A DNA stretch of 64,000 nucleotides, taken from contig NZ_FNDX01000022.1 in NCBI RefSeq assembly GCF_900099765.1, forward strand, positions 34,664 to 98,663, given 5' to 3'. Both the position numbers and the translations under genes were made by a program. Position 1 is the stretch's first letter, and the number at the start of each line of letters is the position of its first letter. Shown one piece after another: positions 17,938 to 26,411 of the stretch. The stretch is from Paenibacillus typhae. Its GTDB lineage: Bacteria; Bacillota; Bacilli; Paenibacillales; Paenibacillaceae. The notes beneath the pieces are model-generated. The model ran no database searches and was not told where the DNA came from. It saw nothing but the letters and a program-made list of their open reading frames with translations.

Positions 17938-18004
17938 GTGTGAATTTTTTCTTTGTTTGAAGATAAAAAGAACATATTAATTTAAATTTGTGGAGGTAAC
18001 ACAC

Positions 18005-18205
18005 ATGCAAACAGGTACAGTTAAATGGTTCAACGCAGAAAAAGGATTCGGATTCATCGAAGTTGAAGGCGGAAGCGACGTATTCGTACACTTCTCCGCT
18101 ATCACTGGCGAAGGATTCAAAACTTTGGACGAAGGCCAACGCGTTGAATTCAACGTTGTTCAAGGCAACCGTGGACCACAAGCCGAAAACGTTGTAAAAC
18201 TGTAA
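18005..18205 (+). CDS. Cold-shock protein, CspA/CspB family
   Basis: A 66-aa OB-fold nucleic-acid chaperone. RNP1 (KGFGFIEV) and RNP2 (VFVHFSAI) are intact, along with the start MQTGTVKWFNAEKGFGFI and the end PQAENVVKL. The frame extends to 17990, but the ATG at 18005 follows GGAGGTAAC at correct spacing and gives the normal N-terminus. It has its own promoter, a long leader and a terminator. Confidence 0.96.
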   Translation: MQTGTVKWFNAEKGFGFIEVEGGSDVFVHFSAITGEGFKTLDEGQRVEFNVVQGNRGPQAENVVKL

Positions 18206-18216
18206 TAATAGAAGCG

Positions 18217-18256
18217 CCGTCCCTGCTTACACGTAAGTCGGGACGGTCTTTTTTTA
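18217..18256 (+). terminator. Intrinsic terminator after the csp gene
   Basis: CCGTCCC (18217-18223) pairs with GGGACGG (18240-18246), with an inner CTTAC/GTAAG pair, followed by TCTTTTTTT. Confidence 0.9.
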
Positions 18257-18428
18257 TAAAGATCAGAAGTATAACTCACCCTTGTAAACACAGCCTGATC
18301 TAAGTAGAATACGCTGGGCACACGTTCTGTAACAAAGGATTTGTCAGTCAGCAACCTGTAAGGGCATCGTCAGATGCTTTTTTACTTGTTGTCCAGGCAT
18401 GTGACATATAAGGAAGGGAGGAACGGCA

Positions 18429-18659
18429 ATGAACTACCGGAAAAAGCCTGTCGAGGAAGTACCGGAAGAGAATACCGCTATTTGGGCCTGTACCAATGAT
18501 GACTGCAATGGATGGATGAGGGACAATTTCGCATTTGAACATGCGCCGTCTTGCCCCCTCTGCCATGCTCCAATGGCCCGTAATATGAAGATGCTGCCGC
18601 AGCTGGTGAATTCCAACGGCGATCTGAAATCACTCAAAAAGGGTATTTCCATTACCTGA
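18429..18659 (+). CDS. ydjO: YdjO-family cold-inducible zinc-ribbon protein
   Basis: A 76-aa protein closely resembling B. subtilis YdjO: WACTNDDCNGWMRDNFAFE followed by CPLCHAPM. The four cysteines (C-x4-C and C-x2-C) suggest one zinc ribbon. A strong AAGGAAGGGAGG precedes the ATG. Family members are induced by cold or envelope stress; the molecular role is not established. Placement right after a csp gene fits. Confidence 0.88.
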   Translation: MNYRKKPVEEVPEENTAIWACTNDDCNGWMRDNFAFEHAPSCPLCHAPMARNMKMLPQLVNSNGDLKSLKKGISIT

Positions 18660-18707
18660 CCATCACCCATTATAAGTCAACCTTACAATATATTGATGAA
18701 CAAATCC

Positions 18708-18735
18708 AAGACGGGTAAACCGTCTTATTTTTTTT
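18708..18735 (+). terminator. Intrinsic terminator after the ydjO-like gene
   Basis: AAGACGG (18708-18714) pairs with CCGTCTT (18720-18726), followed by A and T8. Confidence 0.88.
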
Positions 18736-18752
18736 GCTTTCTAAGCAGAATA

Positions 18753-18770
18753 TTGTGATATTTGTCACAA
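18753..18770. promoter_or_regulatory. Rex-type operator 1 upstream of cydA
   Basis: TTGTGA-TATTTG-TCACAA, an 18-bp element with perfect outer arms matching the Rex consensus TTGTGAAnnnnTTCACAA closely. It lies just upstream of the -35. Rex is the NADH/NAD+-sensing repressor that controls cyd operons in B. subtilis. Confidence 0.8.
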
Positions 18771-18775
18771 ATTTA

Positions 18776-18806
18776 TTGAAATTATACATAAAACGAGGCG
18801 TATAAT
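18776..18806 (+). promoter_or_regulatory. cyd operon promoter
   Basis: TATAAT at 18801-18806 is clear. The best -35 is TTGAAA (18776-18781) with a long 19-nt spacer. The promoter is flanked by the two Rex-type sites. Confidence 0.65.
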
Positions 18807-18822
18807 GTGATTATTGTCACAC
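18805..18822. promoter_or_regulatory. Rex-type operator 2 overlapping the cyd -10
   Basis: ATGTGA-TTATTG-TCACAC shares the TGTGA-n6-TCACA core and geometry with operator 1. It overlaps the last two bases of the -10 and the likely start site, a position suited to repression. Confidence 0.75.
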
Positions 18823-18883
18823 TTTAATCCTTAAATTTTTGACAGAATAGACGTATTGAATGGGGAGAAGGAAGGGGAGAAAT

Positions 18884-20290
18884 ATGGATACAGTAATGCT
18901 GTCGCGTATACAATTTGCGTCGACGACAATCTTTCATTATTTCTTTGTACCGGTGTCGATTGGCCTGGCTCTGATGATCGCGATCATGGAGACGATGTAT
19001 GTCAGAAAGGGCAACGAAGAGTACAAAAGAATGGCACAGTTTTGGGGAAAGCTTTTCCTGATTAACTTTGCAGTCGGTGTAGTAACAGGAATTTTACAGG
19101 AGTTTCAGTTCGGAATGAACTGGTCTGACTACTCCCGCTTTGTCGGTGACGTGTTCGGGGCTCCGCTTGCTATTGAAGCGCTATTGGCCTTCTTCCTGGA
19201 ATCCACTTTTATCGGAATCTGGATCTTCGGTTGGGACAAGGTTTCCAAGAAGATTCACCTGCTGTCCATCTGGATGGTTGCACTGGGAACAACGCTGTCA
19301 GCGTTCTGGATTCTCACAGCCAACTCCTTTATGCAGCACCCTGTCGGGTTCGAAATAAATAACGGCCGGGCTGAAATGAATGATTTCCTGGCTCTGATTA
19401 CTAACGGACAGCTGCTTGTTGAACTGCCGCATACTCTGCTGGCTGCTTATGCAACAGGCGCCTTCCTGGTAACGGGGATCAGTGCTTATAAAATGCTCAA
19501 GAAGCAGGATGTGCCGTTCTTCAGAAAATCTTTTGAAATTGCAGCCATCGTCGGGATTGTATCCTCTGTGGGTGTGGCAGTTGCCGGTCATGCCCAGGCC
19601 CAATACCTGGTAGAGACACAGCCGATGAAGATGGCGGCATCCGAAGGACTATGGGAAGACAGCGGTGATCCTGCTGCCTGGACGGTTTCCGCTTTTATCG
19701 ACCCTGTAAATAAGGTGAACTCCGGTGAAATCAAGATTCCATACCTGCTCAGCTTCCTGTCCTACAGTAAATTCTCCGGTGAGGTTAAGGGGATGAATAC
19801 ACTGCAGGCAGAATATGAACAGGCATATGGCCCGGGTAATTATATTCCGCCTGTGCGGACTACGTTCTGGAGCTTCCGGATCATGGTTGCTGCCGGCTCG
19901 CTTATGGTAGTGTTTGGGCTGTATGCCATGTACCTGATGTGGCGTAAAAAGATGGAGCGTCCGAATACCTGGTTCCTGCGCTTTATGTTCTGGGGACTTC
20001 TGCTGCCGCCGATTGCGAATACCGCCGGCTGGATTATGACGGAGATCGGGCGTCAGCCGTGGACCGTGTTTGGCCTGATGACGACGGAAGACAGTGTATC
20101 ACCTAACGTAACTGCAGGCTCCGTCCTGTTCTCGGTAATTACATTCAACGCTATCTATGCCATTCTGGGTATCGTACTGGTTGGATTGTTCATTAAAGTG
20201 ATTAAAAAAGGACCTTATCACATGGATAACGATCACGGCGTTGACCATGACCCGTATAGCAAGGAGGGAACCACGCATGCTTTCTCTTAA
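18884..20290 (+). CDS. cydA: Cytochrome bd quinol oxidase subunit I
   Basis: A 468-aa multi-span haem protein that oxidises quinol and reduces oxygen. It starts MDTVMLSRIQFASTTIFHYFFV, with the b595 ligand His at about residue 18, and contains the MNWSDYSRFVGDVFG region, the GRQPW motif near the end and conserved His/Met ligands between. The Q-loop is short, as in Gram-positive enzymes. The frame opens at 18860, but the ATG at 18884 follows AAGGGGAGA. Its end overlaps cydB by 14 nt. The two Rex-type sites imply repression when NAD+ is plentiful. Confidence 0.96.
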   Translation: MDTVMLSRIQFASTTIFHYFFVPVSIGLALMIAIMETMYVRKGNEEYKRMAQFWGKLFLINFAVGVVTGILQEFQFGMNWSDYSRFVGDVFGAPLAIEALLAFFLESTFIGIWIFGWDKVSKKIHLLSIWMVALGTTLSAFWILTANSFMQHPVGFEINNGRAEMNDFLALITNGQLLVELPHTLLAAYATGAFLVTGISAYKMLKKQDVPFFRKSFEIAAIVGIVSSVGVAVAGHAQAQYLVETQPMKMAASEGLWEDSGDPAAWTVSAFIDPVNKVNSGEIKIPYLLSFLSYSKFSGEVKGMNTLQAEYEQAYGPGNYIPPVRTTFWSFRIMVAAGSLMVVFGLYAMYLMWRKKMERPNTWFLRFMFWGLLLPPIANTAGWIMTEIGRQPWTVFGLMTTEDSVSPNVTAGSVLFSVITFNAIYAILGIVLVGLFIKVIKKGPYHMDNDHGVDHDPYSKEGTTHAFS

Positions 20291-21293
20291 TGAATTATGG
20301 TTTGTGCTGATTGCGGTTCTTTTTATCGGTTTCTTCTTCCTTGAGGGCTTTGACTTTGGCGTAGGCATGGAAACACAGATTTTGGCTAAAAATGATACAG
20401 AACGCCGTCTGCTGATTAACTCGATCGGACCTTTCTGGGATGCGAATGAAGTATGGCTGCTTACAGGTGCCGGAGCGATGTTCGCTGCCTTTCCGAACTG
20501 GTATGCTACGCTCTTCAGCGGGTTCTACATTCCGTTCGTATTCGCGCTGCTGGCGCTGATTGCCCGCGGGGTTGCCTTTGAATTCAGAGGCAAGCGAGAC
20601 TCGCTAGGCTGGAAAAAAACGTGGGATGCCTGCATTTTCTTCGGCAGCTTCCTGCCGCCGTTCCTGCTGGCCGTTGTCTTCGCCAGCTTCATTAAGGGGC
20701 TGCCGATTGACGGCGACATGCAGATGTATGCCGGATTCTTCGATATTGTGAATCCTTATACGGTAGTAGCGGGTATTACTGTCGTGATGCTCTGTCTGGT
20801 ACATGGACTGATGTTTACTACCCTGCGTACGGTTGGCGATCTGCAGGTTCGGGCCCGCAAGCTGGGCCAGCTGCTGCTGATTCCGCTGGCAGTGCTGCTG
20901 GTGGCATTTGTTATTATGACTTATTTCATGACAGATATCTTTGAACAGCGCGGAACAGTGCTGATGATTCTTGTCATTCTGGGAATTGCCGCTTACGTGC
21001 TGGCCGGTTATTTCATGAGCAAGAAGAAAGACGGCTGGGCGTTCGGAATGACCGGAGCCGTAATGGCGCTGTCCGTACTGTCCGTCTTCGTGGGCTTGTT
21101 CCCGCGGGTGATGATCAGCTCGATTGATTCGGCATTCAGCCTGACTATTACAAATGCTGCATCCGGCCATTATTCACTGAAGGTAATGACTATTGTGGCG
21201 CTGACGCTGCTGCCGTTCGTGCTCGGCTATCAGATCTGGAGTTATTTTATCTTCCACAAACGGGTTCACGAGAAGGAGCATCTTGAATACTAA
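20277..21293 (+). CDS. cydB: Cytochrome bd quinol oxidase subunit II
   Basis: A 338-aa membrane subunit beginning MLSLNELWFVLIAVLFIGFFFLEGFDFGVGM in outline, with GPFWDANEVWLLTGAGAMFAAFP, a signature of CydB. The ATG at 20277 is preceded by AAGGAGGGA inside the cydA 3' end, which also explains the 14-nt overlap. The stop TAA shares its last base with the cydD ATG. Confidence 0.96.
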   Translation: MLSLNELWFVLIAVLFIGFFFLEGFDFGVGMETQILAKNDTERRLLINSIGPFWDANEVWLLTGAGAMFAAFPNWYATLFSGFYIPFVFALLALIARGVAFEFRGKRDSLGWKKTWDACIFFGSFLPPFLLAVVFASFIKGLPIDGDMQMYAGFFDIVNPYTVVAGITVVMLCLVHGLMFTTLRTVGDLQVRARKLGQLLLIPLAVLLVAFVIMTYFMTDIFEQRGTVLMILVILGIAAYVLAGYFMSKKKDGWAFGMTGAVMALSVLSVFVGLFPRVMISSIDSAFSLTITNAASGHYSLKVMTIVALTLLPFVLGYQIWSYFIFHKRVHEKEHLEY

Positions 21294-23050
21294 TGGATAA
21301 AAATTTGCTTGGGTACAAAGGAGTTAAGCCGGTCTTTCTGATCGTTGGCTTCCTTACCCTGGTGCAAAGCCTGTCCATTCTTCTGCTGGCGAAATCGCTG
21401 GCAGAAGCTGTCTCGGCGCTATTTGCGGGAGAACCGCTGAAGGAACAAGGGGCAAGCATGCTCTTGTTCCTTCTTGCGTTTCTTGTGCGTCATGCCTGTG
21501 CCATGCTGATGAGCCGTGTCTCCTACCGCTTCGCGGAGGCCACGGGCAGCAGTATGCGGAGACAGATGATGGATAAGCTGTTCCAGCTGGGACCAAGGCT
21601 GGCTGGCGACAGGGGAACGGGAACACTGGTTACAATTGTGCTTGAAGGAGTGACCAAGTTCCGTACGTATCTGGAGCTGATTATTCCGCGGATGGTTGGG
21701 ATGGGCATTACTCCATGGCTGCTGCTGGCCTATATCTACTGGCTTGATACATCAAGCGGGGTCATCCTGACCCTGACGATGCCGATCATTATTATCTTTA
21801 TGATTCTGATCGGGATGACCGCACGCAAGCAGATGGACCGGCAGCTGAAGTCCTACCGGACCCTGTCCAATCATTTCGTCGATTCGCTGCGCGGACTGGA
21901 GACGCTGAGGTTTCTCGGGCGCAGCCGCAGCCACAGCGAGAGTATTGCCGCTGTCAGTGACAGGTACCGCTCGGCAACGATGAAGACCCTTCGTGTGGCG
22001 TTCCTGTCATCGTTTGCACTTGATTTCTTCACCATGTTATCTGTTGCATCAGTAGCCGTAAGCCTTGGGCTGCGGCTGATCAATGAAGAGATGACCCTGG
22101 TTACGGGTCTGACGATCCTGATTCTCGCCCCGGAATATTTCCTGCCGGTCCGGCTGGTCGGTGCGGACTTCCATGCTACGCTGGACGGCAAGGAAGCCGG
22201 AGAAGCGATGAAGGATATCATTGACCGCGAAACTGTGAAGGCAGAGCCGGTTGAGGCTGACGGACAGACCGCTGCTCAGCCGCTGCAAGCAGGGGCCTTC
22301 AGCTGGAAGCCGGATAGTACTCTTACGCTTGAAGGAATCAGCGTTCAATATGAAGCAGACGGAATCCCGTCGCTGGCAGGGGTGAACCTTGCATTTACCG
22401 GCGCTGCCAAGATCGGCATTATCGGGGAGAGCGGGGCCGGCAAATCGACGCTGGTCGATATTCTGGGCGGATTTCTGCATCCTACCTCCGGCAGCCTGGT
22501 CATTAACGGAAACCGTGTCAGTGCGCTGACTGATGAGGCATGGCGCAGACAGACTGCCTATATCCCTCAGCGTCCTTATATCTTCAGCGGAACGCTGGCC
22601 GATAATGTGCGTTTCTATTACCCGGAGGCAACGCTTGAGGATGTAGCTGAAGTAGTGAAGGCTGCGGGGTTATCGCAGCTTGCCGCGTCATTCCCGGAAG
22701 GGCTAAACGAAATGATCGGCGGCGGCGGAAGGTCGGTCAGCGGAGGACAAGAGCAGCGCGTTGCACTGGCCCGTGCCCTGCTTAGCAGCCGTCCGGTCAT
22801 GCTGCTCGATGAGCCTACAGCTCATCTTGATATTGAGACGGAGTATGAGCTCAAGGAGACGATGCTTCCGCTGTTTGAGGGGAAGCTGGTGTTTCTGGCC
22901 ACCCACCGGCTGCATTGGATGATGGACATGGATCAGATCATCGTCATGCAGCAGGGCCGGGTGGCAGAGGTTGGCACGCATCTTGAGCTGATCCGGCGCC
23001 GAGGCGCCTATTATGGGCTTATTCAAAGTCAACTGGAGGGAATCCATTGA
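21293..23050 (+). CDS. cydD: CydD-type ABC transporter (thiol exporter half)
   Basis: A 585-aa half-transporter with about six membrane helices (residues about 10-300) fused to an ATPase domain with Walker A GESGAGKST, signature SVSGGQEQR and Walker B VMLLDEPTAHLD. CydDC exports glutathione or cysteine and is needed to assemble cytochrome bd. B. subtilis calls the first half CydC, so the naming of the two halves is reversed between species. It overlaps cydB by 1 nt and the next gene by 4 nt. Confidence 0.92.
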   Translation: MDKNLLGYKGVKPVFLIVGFLTLVQSLSILLLAKSLAEAVSALFAGEPLKEQGASMLLFLLAFLVRHACAMLMSRVSYRFAEATGSSMRRQMMDKLFQLGPRLAGDRGTGTLVTIVLEGVTKFRTYLELIIPRMVGMGITPWLLLAYIYWLDTSSGVILTLTMPIIIIFMILIGMTARKQMDRQLKSYRTLSNHFVDSLRGLETLRFLGRSRSHSESIAAVSDRYRSATMKTLRVAFLSSFALDFFTMLSVASVAVSLGLRLINEEMTLVTGLTILILAPEYFLPVRLVGADFHATLDGKEAGEAMKDIIDRETVKAEPVEADGQTAAQPLQAGAFSWKPDSTLTLEGISVQYEADGIPSLAGVNLAFTGAAKIGIIGESGAGKSTLVDILGGFLHPTSGSLVINGNRVSALTDEAWRRQTAYIPQRPYIFSGTLADNVRFYYPEATLEDVAEVVKAAGLSQLAASFPEGLNEMIGGGGRSVSGGQEQRVALARALLSSRPVMLLDEPTAHLDIETEYELKETMLPLFEGKLVFLATHRLHWMMDMDQIIVMQQGRVAEVGTHLELIRRRGAYYGLIQSQLEGIH

Positions 23051-24837
23051 AACGTGAAGGATGGTTTGCTCCTTATGCCTCAAGCTATTTCTGGCGGTTT
23101 CTGCTGATTATCGTCCTGGGTGCGCTGACGATCTTCTCGGCCTCGTCCCTGATGTACACCTCGGGCTTCCTGATTTCGAAGTCTTCCATCCCGCCGGAAA
23201 ATATCCTGATGGTCTATGTGCCGATTGTCGGCGTACGCACCTTCGGGACAAGCCGCGCCGTTATCCACTATGTGGAGCGACTGATCGGCCACGATACAAT
23301 TCTGCGCATCCTGTCCAAAATGCGCACCCGTCTCTACAACATTCTGGAGCCGCAGGCTTTGTTCCTGTCCTCCCGTTTCCGTACCGGAGATATTCTCGGT
23401 ATGCTGGCAGATGATATTGAATACCTGCAGAATGTGTATCTCCGTACGGTGTTCCCGAGTATTATTGCGCTGCTAATCTATGCGGCAGCTATCATTGCGC
23501 TGGGTACCTTTGATCTGGCGTTCGCCCTGCTGATGGGGCTATACATGCTGGTGCTGGTGGTTGTCCTGCCGCTGATCTCGCTGCTGCTCACCCAAAGACG
23601 CCAGCGCCAGGTCAAGCAGGAGCGCAACCGGCTCTATCAGAAGCTGACCGATGCCGTGCTCGGCATGGGCGACTGGATGATCAGCGGACGGCAGGCCCAG
23701 TTCGTAGCAACGTATGAGGCAGATGAACGGGAAGTCGCCCGCACGGACGGGGCACTGCGCAGCTGGGCCCGTCTGCGGATGTTTATCGGACAGGCGGTAG
23801 TCGGGCTGGCCGTGCTGTCTATGTTGTACTGGTCAGCAGGAGAATTCGCTGACGGTACGATAGCCGGAACGCTGATTGCCGCGTTCGTGCTGGTAGTGTT
23901 CCCGGTAGCGGATGCTTTCCTGCCGGTATCAGAGGCAGTGGAGAAAATTCCGCAGTACCGGAATTCGCTGGAGCGCCTGGACGGTGTAGAAGAGGCCAAG
24001 GGGACAGTGCTGCAGGCACCGGCGGCTGTTAATGAAGAAGCCGCAGCCCTAATCGGGAGCATTCAGGCTTCAGGGCTGGCCCATATTATACTGAAGTCGG
24101 CAGGCTACCGCTATTCGGCAGAGGATGCCTGGTCGGTTCAAAACTTAAGCCTCGACCTTCCGCAGGGCCGGAAGGTTGCCGTTATCGGGCGCAGCGGAGC
24201 TGGCAAATCGACGCTGCTCAAGATGGTGCAGGGTGTCATTACTCCGATTGCCGGCTCAGCAACAATTAACGGGGTAGCGGCTTCTGCTTTCGGTGAGCAG
24301 ATTCCGCAGGTCATTGCTGTGCTGAACCAGAGCCCGCATCTGTTCGATACTACAGTGGCGAACAACATCCGTCTGGGCAATCCCGGTGCATCGGAGGAAG
24401 ACATCCGCCGGGCGGCAAGCCTGGCCAAGCTGGATACGCTGATCTCTTCGCTGCCGGAGGGGTATAACACACCGGTGCGCGAAGCCGGTCAGCGCTTCTC
24501 CGGCGGTGAACGCCAGCGGATGGCATTGGCCCGCATTCTGCTGCAGAATACGCCGGTGGTTGTGCTCGATGAGCCGACGGTAGGCCTTGATCCGCGGACA
24601 GAGCGTGAGCTGCTGGCCACGATGTTCGAGGCGATGGCCGGCAAGACGCTGATTTGGGTCACGCATCATCTGGTCGGTGCAGAGCAGATGGACGAAGTGA
24701 TCTTTATGGAGAACGGGCAGGTGGAAATGCGCGGTACTCATGCAGAGCTGATGGAGCGCGAGCCGCGCTACCGCAAGCTGTATGAGCTGGACCGGCCGGT
24801 TCAGTTCATGGAGGCGGACGTTTCGGAACAGGCATAG
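23047..24837 (+). CDS. cydC: CydC-type ABC transporter (second half)
   Basis: A 596-aa partner of the previous half-transporter: a six-helix membrane domain, then an ATPase with GRSGAGKST, the signature RFSGGERQR and VVLDEPTVGLD. The start is TTG at 23047, inside the upstream stop (TTGA overlap), with GGAGGGAATC upstream. It is the last gene of cydABDC, and a strong terminator follows. Confidence 0.92.
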   Translation: MKREGWFAPYASSYFWRFLLIIVLGALTIFSASSLMYTSGFLISKSSIPPENILMVYVPIVGVRTFGTSRAVIHYVERLIGHDTILRILSKMRTRLYNILEPQALFLSSRFRTGDILGMLADDIEYLQNVYLRTVFPSIIALLIYAAAIIALGTFDLAFALLMGLYMLVLVVVLPLISLLLTQRRQRQVKQERNRLYQKLTDAVLGMGDWMISGRQAQFVATYEADEREVARTDGALRSWARLRMFIGQAVVGLAVLSMLYWSAGEFADGTIAGTLIAAFVLVVFPVADAFLPVSEAVEKIPQYRNSLERLDGVEEAKGTVLQAPAAVNEEAAALIGSIQASGLAHIILKSAGYRYSAEDAWSVQNLSLDLPQGRKVAVIGRSGAGKSTLLKMVQGVITPIAGSATINGVAASAFGEQIPQVIAVLNQSPHLFDTTVANNIRLGNPGASEEDIRRAASLAKLDTLISSLPEGYNTPVREAGQRFSGGERQRMALARILLQNTPVVVLDEPTVGLDPRTERELLATMFEAMAGKTLIWVTHHLVGAEQMDEVIFMENGQVEMRGTHAELMEREPRYRKLYELDRPVQFMEADVSEQA

Positions 24838-24845
24838 TACTATAG

Positions 24846-24896
24846 AAAAAGAAGCTCATCCTGCCCGGCTTGGGGCGGTGAGAGCTTCTTTTTTTG
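24846..24896 (+). terminator. Terminator of the cyd operon, probably bidirectional
   Basis: AAAAAGAAGCTC (24846-24857) pairs with GAGCTTCTTTTT (24882-24893), with an inner GCCC/GGGC arm and T-runs on both strands. It can also end the convergent minus-strand gene. Confidence 0.85.
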
Positions 24897-24903
24897 TACA
24901 AAT

Positions 24904-26241
24904 CTATAGGCCGAATTCTGCGGTTACCCAATCCTTGAACATCACATAATCCTTCTCCACCTGGTTGGCATAGCCGAAGGCCCACTCGGCAATATAACGG
25001 GCAAAAGCGTCCACATCTGCGCCCATGGCTCTGGCAATTTCCTGCTCGCTATGGTAATCGAGAATTCCCCGGTCTACATCGGCATCGGCCCGGGCGTGCA
25101 TTTTGGCGGTCAGGCTGCCCATCAGCTCCAGTACTTTGGTCAGTTCGCCGGCATCAGTGATGTCCTCCAGCTTCAGCCTTTTTTTGTAAGGGGAACGCTC
25201 CCGTACGTAAAATTCCCGGCCGTCCATCGTTAGGAACCCGAGATAAGGGTCAGCCTTGTGATGCATCGCCTGCTGGGTAGCGGTTACCCGTTTGCCCTGA
25301 TGGGCAAAGGCCTGCCAGAAGGATTCCGAATACGGCATGAAATAGGCGGGGACGGGGGCGCGGACCTCTTTTACCTCAAGAACAGGATCATCTGCGCCTT
25401 CCAGCTCCATGCCGCCCTCAATCAGAATATAGTAGCGGTCGAGTCCGATGGAAGCCGTTCCTGATCCGCGTTTGACGGCAATATCTTTAATCTGAAAATG
25501 CTCATCCTGCAGCTTGCGCGCCACCACTGTCTGCTTGTAAAAGCTCCACGCCTGCTCCAGCTGAGTCTGTTCGTCCGCATCAGGAATCAGCAGCTCGGCA
25601 TTCTCCAGAAACACCCTGCTGCTCTGCATATGGGCCGTAACCTTCTCCAGAAAATGACTCTGCCGGCGTTTCTCCAGCTTGCGCAGGAGCTTTTTGACCG
25701 GGCCTTTGGCGTTATCCTCGTCCACCACATAATCAGCGGGATCATCTTTACCCTGGCAGAAGCGGCGGATTTGCCGCGCATAGGCTTTTGCATAATCCGA
25801 TATGAAGCTCTGCTGCTCCTTCCCGCCATAGCCAAGCTGCCTGCCGACAAGGGCAATACTGACAGCCATACGCAGCAGATCATAGAGATAAGAGCCGACA
25901 TACCCCTCGTCAAAATCATTCACATCATAGACAATCGCCCCGTCCTCACTGCGGAAAGCGCCGAAATTCTCAAAATGGAGATCCCCCTGGATCCAGGTAG
26001 GCCGGTCGGGCGCGCTGTGGTACGGAAAGTACTGCCTGGTCGTATCAAAATAAAACAGATAGGCGCTGCCCCGGTAGAAGGAAAAAGCGCTCTGCGCCAT
26101 TTTGCCGTATTTCTCTGCCCGGTCGATATGGCTCAAGGCCATGATACTGCCATCGAATTCGTCTAAAATGGAAATCAGCAGGTCTCTGCGCAGCTTCGTG
26201 CGTGTGCGGATAACCCCTTCGGTGATTGTCTGGTTAACCAT
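24904..26241 (-). CDS. DUF2252 family protein
   Basis: A 445-aa soluble protein with the DUF2252 core: WIQGDLHFENFGAFR, IVYDVNDFDEGYVGSYLYDLL in outline, and VKRGSGTASIGLDRYYIL. The HxxN and DxxD elements resemble those of aminoglycoside-phosphotransferase-like kinases, so a kinase fold is often suggested; the substrate is unknown. The frame extends to 26310, but the ATG at 26241 (MVNQTITEG) has AAGGAG 8 nt upstream. It is convergent with cydC. Confidence 0.88.
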   Translation of the reverse strand: MVNQTITEGVIRTRTKLRRDLLISILDEFDGSIMALSHIDRAEKYGKMAQSAFSFYRGSAYLFYFDTTRQYFPYHSAPDRPTWIQGDLHFENFGAFRSEDGAIVYDVNDFDEGYVGSYLYDLLRMAVSIALVGRQLGYGGKEQQSFISDYAKAYARQIRRFCQGKDDPADYVVDEDNAKGPVKKLLRKLEKRRQSHFLEKVTAHMQSSRVFLENAELLIPDADEQTQLEQAWSFYKQTVVARKLQDEHFQIKDIAVKRGSGTASIGLDRYYILIEGGMELEGADDPVLEVKEVRAPVPAYFMPYSESFWQAFAHQGKRVTATQQAMHHKADPYLGFLTMDGREFYVRERSPYKKRLKLEDITDAGELTKVLELMGSLTAKMHARADADVDRGILDYHSEQEIARAMGADVDAFARYIAEWAFGYANQVEKDYVMFKDWVTAEFGL

Positions 26242-26411
26242 GGGTGATGCTCCTTTCGGGCTGATATAGCTAAATCTATTATTTCCATAGACTAGCAATT
26301 TGGCAAGCATGATATACTTGAAGCAACGTAAGCGGTGAAAATATGATGTAATGAGGTGGAAGCATGTGAGGAGCAGCGGTTACTGCAGCTAATATAAGGA
26401 GATGTAAAAAA

